Shown: one piece after another, positions 9,932 through 17,738 of the stretch | Numbering within the stretch: the first letter of the stretch is position 1 | Layout: each line of letters begins with the position of its first letter | Assembly: GCF_902500215.1 (NCBI RefSeq) | Contig: NZ_CABVOU010000016.1 | Location: forward strand, 1 to 64,000 | Direction: 5' to 3' | DNA: 64,000 nucleotides | From: Halomonas lysinitropha | Lineage (GTDB): Bacteria > Pseudomonadota > Gammaproteobacteria > Pseudomonadales > Halomonadaceae | The notes under the pieces: model-generated | Told to the model about the DNA's origin: nothing | The model's input: only the letters and a program-made list of their open reading frames with translations | The model's database searches: none | Program-made: the position numbers and the translations under genes

Positions 9932-11454
9932 GTGAAGGACTCCTCGGCCAGGGCCATGCGGCGCAGCAGGAAGGAGGCGCGATAGCGCTCCTCGCCATAG
10001 CTCTGCTGCAGGTGGGTCAGGGTGCGGTGCACGAAGTCGAGTCCCAGGTCGTCGGCCCAGGCCAGCGGGCCGCGGGGATAGTTGAGGCCGGCCTGCATGG
10101 CAAGGTCGCCGTCGCGGGCGCTGCAAACGCCCTGCAGCACGGCGTCGGCGGCCTCGTTGGCCAGCATGGCCACGGTGCGCAGTACCACCAGCCCGGGGGT
10201 ATCGGTGAGCCAGGCCACGTCCAGGCCCAGGCGCTGGAAGAGTGCCGTCGCCAGGTCGCGGCTCGCGGCGTCGACGCCGGGGCTGGCGGCCAGGGCGATG
10301 GCGCTGGCCTCGCCGTAGTCGAGGCAGAGATCGAACAGCACCAGGGCCTCGAGGCCCTCATCCACGGCACGCTCGGTGGCGCAGCGCCCGTCGCTCAGGG
10401 CCAGGGTCAGGCTGCCGAGGCGCAGGCGCGTTTGACCGGAGACGCTCCCGCGACGCACGACCTCGAGGCCGGATTGCTCGGCGCGTGCTACCAGCGGGGC
10501 GACGGTCTCGAGCTGACCCTCGGCGACCAGCGGTGGCAGCTCGGCCTTCACGAGGGAGGCGAAGACGGGGGCGTCGCCCTCGGCATTCTCGCTGTAGTCG
10601 TAGAAGCCCAGACCACTCTTGCGACCCAGGCGGCCGGCCTCGACCAGTGCCTGCTGCACCAGTGAAGGCTCGAAGCGGGTGTCGCCGAAGTAGGCATCGA
10701 ATACCGAGCGGGTCACGGCATAGTTGACGTCGTGACCGATCAGGTCCATCAGCTCGAAGGGGCCCATGCGGAAGCCGCCGGCCTGGCGCAGCAGGGCGTC
10801 CAGGGTGGCGGGCACGGCGGCGCCCTCCTGGAGCAGACGCAGCCCTTCGGCATAGAAGGGGCGTGCTACCCGGTTGACGATAAAGCCGGGGGTGGAGCTG
10901 GCATGGACCGGCACCTTGCCCCAGGCCTCGGCGGTGGCATAGAGAGTCTCGGCAACGTCGGCGTCGGTGGCCAGTCCCGAGATCACCTCGACCAGCTTCA
11001 TCACCGGCGCGGGGTTGAAGAAGTGCATGCCCGCCATGCGCTCGGGGCGCTCGAGGTTGGCGGCGATGGAGGTGATCGACAGCGAGGAGGTGTTGCTGGT
11101 CAGCAGGGTATCCGCCCCGCACAGGGATTCGAGCTCGGCGAACACCTGGCGCTTGACCTCGAGGTTCTCGACGATGGCCTCCACCACCAGGCGGCTGTCG
11201 GCCAGGTCGGCGAGGCCGTCTACCGGCGTCATGCGCGCGACGATGGCCTCCCCCTCATCCTGGGCCATCTTGCCCCGGGCCACGCGCTTCTCGAGCTGGC
11301 GGCGGACGCCGTCGATGCCGGCCCGGGCCGCGCCGTCGCGATTGTCATAGAGGCGTACCGGATGGCCGGCCTGGGCCGCCACCTGGGCGATGCCGGCGCC
11401 CATGGCGCCGGCGCCGATCACGGCGATGATCTCACTGGTTGCGAGGGCTGGCAT
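9928..11454 (-). CDS. paaH: PaaH, 3-hydroxyadipyl-CoA dehydrogenase
   Basis: NAD-dependent oxidation of 3-hydroxyadipyl-CoA to 3-oxoadipyl-CoA. The N-terminal Rossmann domain shows GAGAMGAGIA near residue 13; the catalytic region includes HFFNPAPVMKLVEV. A duplicated C-terminal 3HCDH domain follows, giving 508 residues, longer than simple 280-residue relatives and in line with other long PaaH proteins. Start at 11454 (MPALATSE) was chosen because earlier codons lie within paaG out of frame. It starts 1 bp after the paaG stop. Confidence 0.95.
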   Translation of the reverse strand: MPALATSEIIAVIGAGAMGAGIAQVAAQAGHPVRLYDNRDGAARAGIDGVRRQLEKRVARGKMAQDEGEAIVARMTPVDGLADLADSRLVVEAIVENLEVKRQVFAELESLCGADTLLTSNTSSLSITSIAANLERPERMAGMHFFNPAPVMKLVEVISGLATDADVAETLYATAEAWGKVPVHASSTPGFIVNRVARPFYAEGLRLLQEGAAVPATLDALLRQAGGFRMGPFELMDLIGHDVNYAVTRSVFDAYFGDTRFEPSLVQQALVEAGRLGRKSGLGFYDYSENAEGDAPVFASLVKAELPPLVAEGQLETVAPLVARAEQSGLEVVRRGSVSGQTRLRLGSLTLALSDGRCATERAVDEGLEALVLFDLCLDYGEASAIALAASPGVDAASRDLATALFQRLGLDVAWLTDTPGLVVLRTVAMLANEAADAVLQGVCSARDGDLAMQAGLNYPRGPLAWADDLGLDFVHRTLTHLQQSYGEERYRASFLLRRMALAEESFT

Positions 11455-11455
11455 G

Positions 11456-12247
11456 TCACTCCCCCTTGAAGCTTGGCTGGCGCTTTTCCATGAAGGCGCT
11501 GACGCCTTCGCGGTAGTCGGCGGTGCGGCCGGCGAGGCGTTGCAGGTCGCGCTCCAGGTCGAGCTGGGCGTCGAAGCTGTTGTCGGTGCTGGCATGCAGG
11601 GCTCGCTTGATCAGTGCCAGGCCGCGTGTCGGCTGGTTGGCCAGATGGCGCGCCAGGTCGAGGGCCTCGTCCTGCAGGGTCTCGTCGTCCACCACCTTCC
11701 AGATCATGCCCCACTGCTCGGCCTGTTGGGCGCTGAGCTTGTCGCCCAGCATGGCCAGGCCCTTGGCGCGAGCCATGCCGACCAGGTGGGGCAGTGTCCA
11801 GGTGCCGCCGGAGTCGGGAATCAGCCCGATCTTGCAGAAGGCCTGAATGAAGCTGGCCGAGCGGGCCGCCAGCACGATGTCGCAGGCCATGGCAATGTTG
11901 GCCCCGGCGCCGGCGGCGACCCCGTTGACCGCACAGACGACGGGGATCGGCAGTCCCTTTATGGTGCGCAGCATGGGGTTGTAGCGCTTCTCCAGAGATT
12001 CGCCGAGGTCCGGGGCTTCGGCGCCGGGGGCCACGTTACGGTCGGAGAGATCCTGGCCGGCGCAGAAGCCGCGACCGTTGCCGGTCAGCAACAGCGCGCG
12101 CACGCTCTCGTCCTGACGAACCGACTTGAGCGCCTGGCGCATCTCGGCATGCATCTCGGGATTGAAGCTGTTGAGGCTGTCGGGCCGGTTCAGCGTGATG
12201 CGGGCGACGCCGTCTTCCACGGCATAGAGCAGGGGCGCTTCACTCAT
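11456..12247 (-). CDS. paaG: PaaG, 1,2-epoxyphenylacetyl-CoA isomerase
   Basis: A crotonase-fold enzyme that turns the ring epoxide into the oxepin form before ring opening. The oxyanion loop is GRGFCAGQDL and the acid region is FCKIGLIPDSGGTW, with the Asp typical of PaaG rather than the two Glu of hydratases. 263 residues from ATG 12247; TTG 12253 two codons earlier is an unlikely start. It sits 15 bp after paaF. Confidence 0.95.
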   Translation of the reverse strand: MSEAPLLYAVEDGVARITLNRPDSLNSFNPEMHAEMRQALKSVRQDESVRALLLTGNGRGFCAGQDLSDRNVAPGAEAPDLGESLEKRYNPMLRTIKGLPIPVVCAVNGVAAGAGANIAMACDIVLAARSASFIQAFCKIGLIPDSGGTWTLPHLVGMARAKGLAMLGDKLSAQQAEQWGMIWKVVDDETLQDEALDLARHLANQPTRGLALIKRALHASTDNSFDAQLDLERDLQRLAGRTADYREGVSAFMEKRQPSFKGE

Positions 12248-12262
12248 GGTCAATGTCCTGTG

Positions 12263-13036
12263 TCAGTGCCCTTTGAAGGTGGCGGGGCGTTTTTCCTGAA
12301 AGGCGCGGATGCCTTCCTCGCGATCGTCGGTACCGGCCAGCAGGGTGAAGGCATGGCGCTCGAAGCGCAGGCCGGTGGCCAGGTCGGTCTCCTGGGCCTT
12401 GTGCAGGGCCTCGCGGGCCAGGCGCACGGCGAGCGGGGCCTTGGCGGCGATGGACTCGGCCACTGCCGTGGCACGTTCCACGGTCAGCTCGGGCTGGGTG
12501 ATCTCGCTGACCAGGCCGGCCTCCAGGGCGCGGCGGGCGTTGATCGGCTCGCCGGTGAGGACCATCTGGGTCGCCAGTGACTTGCCCACGGCGCGCAGTA
12601 GGCGCTGGGTGCCACCGGCGCCGGGCATGATGCCGAGATTGATCTCGGGTTGGCCGAACCTGGCATCCTCGCCGGCGATGAGGATGTCGGCGTGCATGGC
12701 CAGCTCGCAGCCACCGCCCAGGCAGAAGCCGTTGACGGCGGCGATGAGCGGCTTGCCAAAACGCGCGATGCTGGCCCAGTGGCGCTGGCGGGGATCCTCC
12801 AGCATGCCCACCAGGTCCCGAGCGGCCATCTCCTTGATGTCGGCCCCGGCGGCGAAGGCGCGCTGGCTGCCGGTGATCACCACGGCACGCACCTCGCTAT
12901 CGTCCTCGGCGGCGGTCAGGGTCTCGGCCAGTTCTGCCAGCAGGGCAGTATTGAGGGCGTTCAGCGCTTCCGGGCGATGCAGGGTGATGCGCAGCACCCC
13001 CCGTTGGGGCTCCTCGACGATCAGGTGATTCGGCAT
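12263..13036 (-). CDS. paaF: PaaF, 2,3-dehydroadipyl-CoA hydratase
   Basis: Hydrates 2,3-dehydroadipyl-CoA to 3-hydroxyadipyl-CoA. Both catalytic glutamates of true enoyl-CoA hydratases are present, in GGGCELAMHADI and FGQPEINLG, which separates it from PaaG. 257 residues from ATG 13036, the family start (MPNHLIVEE). It is the first gene of paaFGHIJK, with a well-formed promoter at 13109-13136 and a leader of about 66 bases. Confidence 0.95.
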   Translation of the reverse strand: MPNHLIVEEPQRGVLRITLHRPEALNALNTALLAELAETLTAAEDDSEVRAVVITGSQRAFAAGADIKEMAARDLVGMLEDPRQRHWASIARFGKPLIAAVNGFCLGGGCELAMHADILIAGEDARFGQPEINLGIMPGAGGTQRLLRAVGKSLATQMVLTGEPINARRALEAGLVSEITQPELTVERATAVAESIAAKAPLAVRLAREALHKAQETDLATGLRFERHAFTLLAGTDDREEGIRAFQEKRPATFKGH

Positions 13037-13108
13037 GGCGTCCTCGTCTTCGGCACGGCGATGGCGCGGCAATAGCCGGCGGCCTGCCACGGGCGGGTTT
13101 GAAGGACG

Positions 13109-13136
13109 AGTATAGGTTTTTTTTGATACGCATCAA
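13109..13136 (-). promoter_or_regulatory. paaF promoter with a perfect FNR/Anr box over the -35
   Basis: On the minus strand, TTGATG (13131-13136) and TATACT (13109-13114) are separated by exactly 16 bases, a good sigma-70 promoter with an expected start near 13102. The -35 hexamer lies inside TTGATACGCATCAA (13123-13136, plus-strand reading), a perfect match to the FNR/Anr consensus TTGAT-N4-ATCAA. A site at this place would normally block RNA polymerase. Confidence 0.65.
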
Positions 13137-13397
13137 CCTTGGTGTTCGTGATGTAATGTATCGTATTTCGTGCCCAGGCCGCTTTTCCTTGTTTCGTTTC
13201 AATCATTTGTTGCGCTGTGACGCCCGTCGTCACGGGCGGATTAGACCATGGTCGAAAGGTTGCCGGCTGTGGCGCGTAAATAAGTCTAATATATTGATAT
13301 ATTGACTCTTTATGTCGGTGGCTCGGCCGTGCATGGCGAGGGGGCCGAGGAAGCGGTTTGATGTTTTGTTACGCTATGAATAGTCTTTCGCGTTATC

Positions 13398-13412
13398 CCG
13401 TATCGAATACGG
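13398..13412. promoter_or_regulatory. 15-bp palindrome upstream of paaN, candidate operator
   Basis: CCGTATCGAATACGG has perfect 6-bp arms around CGA. It ends 22 bases before the paaN ATG, just downstream of the weak candidate promoter, a place that suits a repressor. It contains the GTATCG hexamer seen at the other paa promoters. PaaX is the obvious candidate ligand, but this is inferred. Confidence 0.4.
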
Positions 13413-13434
13413 CCGCTCATTACAGGAGCCATGC

Positions 13435-15114
13435 ATGTCTCAGCAAGCCCAGCAGATGCTCGATCGTCATCGCGAGACCCTCGACCAGGCCGTCGAGGCC
13501 ATCACCACCCGCGGTTTCTGGAGCCCCTACCCGGAAAACCTCAAGAAGTATCCGGAAGAGGCCGTCAAGGGCGCCCCGCAGCGCTTCGAGGCGCTGCTCA
13601 AGCAGCCCTTTTCATTGGTCAAGGCACCGGCGGTCGCCGGCCAGGTCGGCGCCGAAGTTTCCCCCTATGGATTTGAACTGGGCGTGACCTACGACCAGCC
13701 CGAGCAGGCCGGTCTGATCAAGGCGATGCAGGCCGCCATGCCGGCGTGGCGAGATGCCGGCGCCGAAGCGCGGGTCGGGGTCTGCCTGGAGGTTCTGGCC
13801 CGGCTCAACGCCATGAGTCCGGACCTGGCTCAGGCGGTGATGCATACCAGCGGCCAGGCGCCGATGATGGCCTTCCAGGCCGGCGGCCCCCACGCCCAGG
13901 ATCGCGGCCTCGAGGCCGTCGCCTATGCCTGGCAGGCGATGTCGCGGGTGCCCGCGACGGCCAAGTGGGTCAAGCCCCAGGGCAAGCATGATCCGCTGGT
14001 GCTCGACAAGCGCTACCATATCGTGCCGCGTGGTATATCCCTGGTAGTGTCCTGCTCCACCTTCCCCACCTGGAACACCTACCCGGGCCTGTTGGCCAGC
14101 CTGGCCACCGGCAACCCGGTGATCCTCAAGCCGCACCCGGGGGCCATCCTGCCCCTGGCCATGACCGCTCGCGTCGCCCAGGAGGTGCTGGAGGAGGCCG
14201 GTTTCGATCCCTGTCTGGTCAGCCTGGTACCGGACAGCGCCGAGGCGCCGGTGGCCAAGCAGCTGGCGCTTGATCCGGCGGTCAAGCTCATCGACTTCAC
14301 CGGCTCCAGCGCCTTCGGGGACTGGCTGATCGACAACGCTCGCCAGGCCCGTGTCTTTGCCGAGAAGGCCGGCATCAACAGCGTGATCATCGACAGCGTC
14401 GACAATCTCAAGGCGGTGGCCCAGAACCTGGCGTTTACCCTGAGTCTCTACTCCGGCCAGATGTGCACCACCACCCAGGCCATCTATGTGCCGAAAGGGG
14501 GTATCGAGACCGCCGAAGGGCCGCTCTCCTTCGACGAGGTGGCCGCTGCCCTGGCCAGGGCCGTCGAGACGTTCCTCTCCGACAACGACCGCGCCTGTGC
14601 CGTGCTGGGCGCCCTCCAGTCGCCGGCGACCGCGGCGCGCATCGACGAGTGCCGAGGCCTCGGGGAGATCCTGCTGGACAGCGAGCCCCGCGAGCATGCG
14701 CAGTTCCCCGGGGCGCGCGTTCACACGCCGCTGCTGCTCAAGGTCGACGCCAGCCAGCGTGATGCCTACGGTGAGGAGCGTTTCGGCCCGATCAGCTTCG
14801 TGATCGCCACCGACAGCACCGACCACAGCATCCAGCTGGCCCGCGAGGTGATCGGCGAGAAGGGGGCCATCACCCTGGGCGCCTATACCACCGATGACGA
14901 GGTCGCCGAGCGGTTCGAGACGCTGGCCATCGAGGTGGCGGTCCCGCTTTCGCTCAACCTGGACGGCGGCGTCTTCGTCAACCAGTCCGCCGCCTTCAGC
15001 GATTTCCATGCGACCGGCGGCAATCCGGCGGCCAACGCCTCGCTGAGCGACCAGACCTTCGTGACACCCCGTTTCGTGGTGGTGCAGAGCCGCCGTCACG
15101 GCCAACCGGAATAA
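13435..15114 (+). CDS. paaN: PaaN, phenylacetate-degradation aldehyde dehydrogenase-family protein
   Basis: A 559-residue aldehyde dehydrogenase-superfamily protein of the PaaN type. The candidate nucleophile is in SGQMCTTTQ and the substrate loop region includes HPGAILPLAMTA. Unlike PaaZ it has no MaoC hydratase domain. In other genomes PaaN-type proteins are linked to the ring-cleavage aldehyde step, often where PaaZ is missing; here both are present. ATG 13435 follows CAGGAG. It starts the plus-strand pair paaN-paaY, divergent from paaF. Confidence 0.9.
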   Translation: MSQQAQQMLDRHRETLDQAVEAITTRGFWSPYPENLKKYPEEAVKGAPQRFEALLKQPFSLVKAPAVAGQVGAEVSPYGFELGVTYDQPEQAGLIKAMQAAMPAWRDAGAEARVGVCLEVLARLNAMSPDLAQAVMHTSGQAPMMAFQAGGPHAQDRGLEAVAYAWQAMSRVPATAKWVKPQGKHDPLVLDKRYHIVPRGISLVVSCSTFPTWNTYPGLLASLATGNPVILKPHPGAILPLAMTARVAQEVLEEAGFDPCLVSLVPDSAEAPVAKQLALDPAVKLIDFTGSSAFGDWLIDNARQARVFAEKAGINSVIIDSVDNLKAVAQNLAFTLSLYSGQMCTTTQAIYVPKGGIETAEGPLSFDEVAAALARAVETFLSDNDRACAVLGALQSPATAARIDECRGLGEILLDSEPREHAQFPGARVHTPLLLKVDASQRDAYGEERFGPISFVIATDSTDHSIQLAREVIGEKGAITLGAYTTDDEVAERFETLAIEVAVPLSLNLDGGVFVNQSAAFSDFHATGGNPAANASLSDQTFVTPRFVVVQSRRHGQPE

Positions 15115-15126
15115 GGAGGCACACCC

Positions 15127-15741
15127 ATGCCCTGCTATCGACTCGAGGGGGTGACGCCGGTGGTGCATCCCACCGCCTATGTGCACCCCACCGCGGTGCT
15201 GATCGGTGACGTCATCGTCGGCCCGGGCTGCTATGTGGGACCCGCCGCGGTGATGCGCGGCGACTTCGGACAGCTGGTGCTGGAGGAGGGCGCCAACCTC
15301 CAGGATACCTGCGTGATGCACGGCTTCCCCGGGTGCGTCACCCGGGTGGAGAAGGATGGCCATATCGGCCACGGCGCCGTGCTTCACGGCTGTGTGGTGG
15401 GCCAGGATGCCATGGTGGGCATGAACGCCGTGGTGATGGACGGCGCCGTGATCGCCGCGCGCTCCATTGTCGCCGCGGCGGCCTTCGTCAAGACCGGCTT
15501 CGAATGCCCCCCTCAGTCGCTGATTATGGGGGCCCCGGCCAAGGTCAAGCGTGAGCTGAGCGACCAGGAGGTGGCCTGGAAGCAGCAGGGCACGCGTGAA
15601 TACCAGCGCCTGACCGAGCGTTGCCGGGATAGCCTGGAACCCTGCGAGCCGCTGGCCGAACTGGACGTCGACCGTCCGCGGCTGAATGCTGGAGATACCC
15701 AGCCCAAACAGCAGACCCTCGACAAGGGGCAGGCCTCATGA
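15127..15741 (+). CDS. paaY: PaaY, hexapeptide-repeat thioesterase of phenylacetate degradation
   Basis: A left-handed beta-helix protein of the gamma-carbonic anhydrase type, 204 residues. Repeats such as [20 protein letters not shown] and [19 protein letters not shown] show the hexapeptide pattern, with metal-ligand histidines in MHGFPG and IGHGAVLHG. In E. coli PaaY hydrolyses blocked CoA esters. AAGGAGG lies 8 bases before ATG. It is 12 bp after paaN. A tiny ATG frame overlaps its stop (see findings). Confidence 0.93.
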   Translation: MPCYRLEGVTPVVHPTAYVHPTAVLIGDVIVGPGCYVGPAAVMRGDFGQLVLEEGANLQDTCVMHGFPGCVTRVEKDGHIGHGAVLHGCVVGQDAMVGMNAVVMDGAVIAARSIVAAAAFVKTGFECPPQSLIMGAPAKVKRELSDQEVAWKQQGTREYQRLTERCRDSLEPCEPLAELDVDRPRLNAGDTQPKQQTLDKGQAS

Positions 15742-15778
15742 GCCAAGAGAGCCTTCAGTGAGGTCTAGCGTAGCCCAC

Positions 15779-15802
15779 CGTCCCCCGCCATGGCGGGGGA
15801 CG
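15779..15802. repeat. 24-bp perfect palindrome after paaY
   Basis: The stretch is its own reverse complement over all 24 bases, centred on CCATGG. In RNA it would give a very stable hairpin 38 bases after the paaY stop. There is no T run, so it is not a standard terminator. It immediately precedes the dispersed repeat at 15846. Confidence 0.7.
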
Positions 15803-15845
15803 CTCGCGTTACGGGCCAAGGGCAGGGCAATTGCAGTTAGCCGCA

Positions 15846-16053
15846 GCGAGAGGCGCCGGGGACAGGTCGAAGGGGAGGTCCTACGCCAGGGGTGAGAAGC
15901 ACTGCTTCGAACGGGCTGGCCAAGGATGGCCAGCACCGGTCCTGCAAGCGGAGCGGGACGCGAGAGCGAAGCTGGGCGTCGGTAGCGCCCAGGGAGGGGT
16001 TCACAGCGCCTCCCCGCAGAACTGTCGCCGGAACAGCCTCGAGCATTACTTCC
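15846..16053. repeat. Dispersed intergenic hairpin repeat, copy 1, with an internal insert
   Basis: Shares both ends with a second copy at 42899-43015: the left end starts GCGAGAGGCGCCGGGGACAGG, and the right part holds GAGGGGTTCACA and CTGTCGCCGGA. The two ends are roughly complementary, so the unit can fold on itself. Copy 1 has about 86 extra bases (15889-15974), which contain their own hairpin, GCTGGCCA-AGGA-TGGCCAGC (15915-15934). This fills most of the 404-bp gene-free stretch between paaY and paaX. Confidence 0.75.
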
Positions 16054-16145
16054 ATCTGCGATAACCCTGGGGTCAAGGGTAGCCGCCTGATATCGGTCGT
16101 GGGTTGGCGCTTGCCGGGCCGACCTCGTTGGCACGAAAACCGCTC

Positions 16146-17072
16146 TTACTCCAGCCCACCGAAACGCTGGTAGAAAGTGGGGCCGGGGGCCGGCAGCGGG
16201 CCTTCGGCGGTTTCCAGGTGACGGTCGAGCCAGCGTTCGGCGCGCTGGTAGATGGTGCGATAGATGTTGCGGCACAGCTGGTGGGCGTTGCGTCCCTCCC
16301 AGGCGGTGGGCAGCAGCTCGTCGGGCAGTTGGGGGTCACGCAACTGTACCCGCCGGTATTCATGGATCAGCAGGGTGCGGGCGATGAAGCAATCCTCCTC
16401 ACCGAGGTGGTTCTCCTCGTTGAGTGCCTTCCACAGCGGGCGAAACAGGGTCAGAAACCACTGATAGTGTTCAGCCAGTTCGTCGAGGTTCCAGCTTTCC
16501 TGTACCTGCAGGCGCAGGGGCTTGCTGGCCAGTGGCTCCAGAGCCTCGGTCTGCAGAACGATCACATCGTCTGCGTCTCCAATCTCCTGCAGGGCGGCAA
16601 TGGCTTCGGCGCGGCTGAGCATTGAGTGAGCGAGCAGGCCGGGGGCGAAGTGACCGAAGCCCAGCCACTCCAGTTCATACCGCACCTTCTGGCGGCGGGC
16701 CGTGTCTAGCTGGCTCAGCAGCACCAGGGTCCATTGGCCCGACCAGGGCGCCTGAGAACCGTGGTAGACGCGCTTGAAGGCCTGTTCGAAGCGGCGGCGT
16801 CCGGGCCCGCTCAGGCTGTAGTAGCTGCGCCGGCCGACCTTCTCGCCCTGCAGCCAGGTTTCCCGCGTCAGTCGATAGACCGAGGTGCGTACGAGTCGCT
16901 CGTTGATGCCGATCGGTTCCAGTAGCTTTGACAGGCTGCCCAGCCAGACGGTACCGCCGCGTGGCGCTATCGCATCGCCGTAGAGGGTGATGATCAGCGA
17001 GCCGGCACGAATTGGCCGGCGCTTCTGGAAGTTGTCGACAAGGGTGGCGACACACTCTGAGGCGGATGACAT
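16146..17072 (-). CDS. paaX: PaaX, phenylacetyl-CoA-responsive repressor
   Basis: A GntR-like repressor that is released from DNA by phenylacetyl-CoA in E. coli. 308 residues, close to E. coli PaaX (316). The N-terminal winged helix (about residues 20-95) includes SLSKLLEPIGINERLVRTSV, followed by the long C-terminal PaaX domain. Start ATG 17072 (MSSASECVATL) matches the family; the open frame extends 25 codons further with no family likeness. It is convergent with paaNY, separated from them by repeat DNA. Confidence 0.93.
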   Translation of the reverse strand: MSSASECVATLVDNFQKRRPIRAGSLIITLYGDAIAPRGGTVWLGSLSKLLEPIGINERLVRTSVYRLTRETWLQGEKVGRRSYYSLSGPGRRRFEQAFKRVYHGSQAPWSGQWTLVLLSQLDTARRQKVRYELEWLGFGHFAPGLLAHSMLSRAEAIAALQEIGDADDVIVLQTEALEPLASKPLRLQVQESWNLDELAEHYQWFLTLFRPLWKALNEENHLGEEDCFIARTLLIHEYRRVQLRDPQLPDELLPTAWEGRNAHQLCRNIYRTIYQRAERWLDRHLETAEGPLPAPGPTFYQRFGGLE

Positions 17073-17163
17073 GAGTACGAGCCGGTTTCCTCTTCCAGGT
17101 TTGCGAACAGCCGTCGCGCCAAGCGCGTCTAAACCATGGCGGGTCAATGTTACTGAGTGAGAT

Positions 17164-17169
17164 ATTTTA
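17164..17169 (-). promoter_or_regulatory. Candidate extended -10 promoter for paaX
   Basis: On the minus strand TAAAAT (5 of 6 to consensus) is preceded by TGG, the extended -10 form. There is no convincing -35. Transcription would start near 17157, about 85 bases before paaX. Confidence 0.4.
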
Positions 17170-17225
17170 CCATAGAAAACCTATCAGACTGCTCGGCGCT
17201 ATCGGGAGCGGCTGTGATGGCGCGG

Positions 17226-17738
17226 TCAGGGGGTGCTGCAGCTGGCGGGGGTCGTCGAGGCGTCAAGGTCCATCACCAGGCGCACGTGGAAGTCGCCGGC
17301 CATGTTGCAGCGCGTGCGCCCGTTGCCGGTGAAGTCGACGAAGCAGTCCTGCTGGGAGTGGCCACCGGCGCTCACCTGGTTCCAGTACCAGCCATGCGGC
17401 GTGTCGGGAAAGGCGGTCGAGTCGATGGCCACGGCCGTGTCGTCCGGTTCCTGCATCAGTGAGCGCAATTCGAAGAAGCGTGGCAGCCGCCAGGGGCAGT
17501 CGGCGCTGGCCTGGGCCGCGGCGTAGGCGTCGGCCTGGTCGAGGCCTACGCTTGCGGCTTCGCCGCGACAGCCCTGCTCGTGAAAGGTCTGTCCCATACT
17601 GCAGCGCATCCACATCAGAGACTGAGCCTCGTCCGTGACCAGGCCATCGGCGGGAAAACGGAAGCGTTCGGCAGTGTTTCCCAGGGCGAGCGGCGCGACG
17701 ATTAGCATCGTCAGCAGGGTGAGGGGGCCCCGCCTCAT
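17226..17738 (-). CDS. Exported DUF1566-like protein, function unknown
   Basis: 170 residues with an N-terminal signal peptide (hydrophobic core LTLLTMLIVAPLAL, likely cut near residue 20). The mature part has DEAQSLMWMRCSMGQ, WRLPRFFELRSLM and WYWNQVS-type motifs and six or more cysteines, as in DUF1566 / Lcl C-terminal domains, which are secreted and disulfide-rich. Its ATG overlaps the stop of the upstream IclR gene by 4 bases, so translation is coupled. The role is unknown and the pairing with a regulator is unusual. Confidence 0.65.
   Translation of the reverse strand: MRRGPLTLLTMLIVAPLALGNTAERFRFPADGLVTDEAQSLMWMRCSMGQTFHEQGCRGEAASVGLDQADAYAAAQASADCPWRLPRFFELRSLMQEPDDTAVAIDSTAFPDTPHGWYWNQVSAGGHSQQDCFVDFTGNGRTRCNMAGDFHVRLVMDLDASTTPASCSTP

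Larger units (their letters stand above)
13037..13434. promoter_or_regulatory. Divergent paaF / paaN control region (398 bp without a gene)
   Basis: No protein gene is visible here. The region holds the paaF promoter with an FNR/Anr box (13109-13136), GTATCG at 13158-13163, a hairpin CGCCCGT-CGTC-ACGGGCG (13221-13238) that competes with an overlapping GTGACG/CGTCAC pairing (13217-13233), an AT-rich dyad AATATAT-TG-ATATATT (13288-13303), and a 15-bp palindrome just before paaN (13398-13412). A weak plus-strand promoter, TTGATG (13358) and TAGTCT (13381) with a 17-base spacer, could serve paaN. Confidence 0.7.

Noticed and set aside
9932..10126. Longer start for paaI, 65 codons upstream
   Set aside because: Lies inside paaH in another frame, Arg/Pro-rich, and the family start at 9931 gives the normal 155 residues.
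13612..15387. 591-codon open frame antisense to paaN and paaY
   Set aside because: Long open frames opposite GC-rich genes are common; the peptide is His/Gly/Gln-rich with no domain, while the plus-strand genes are clear family members.
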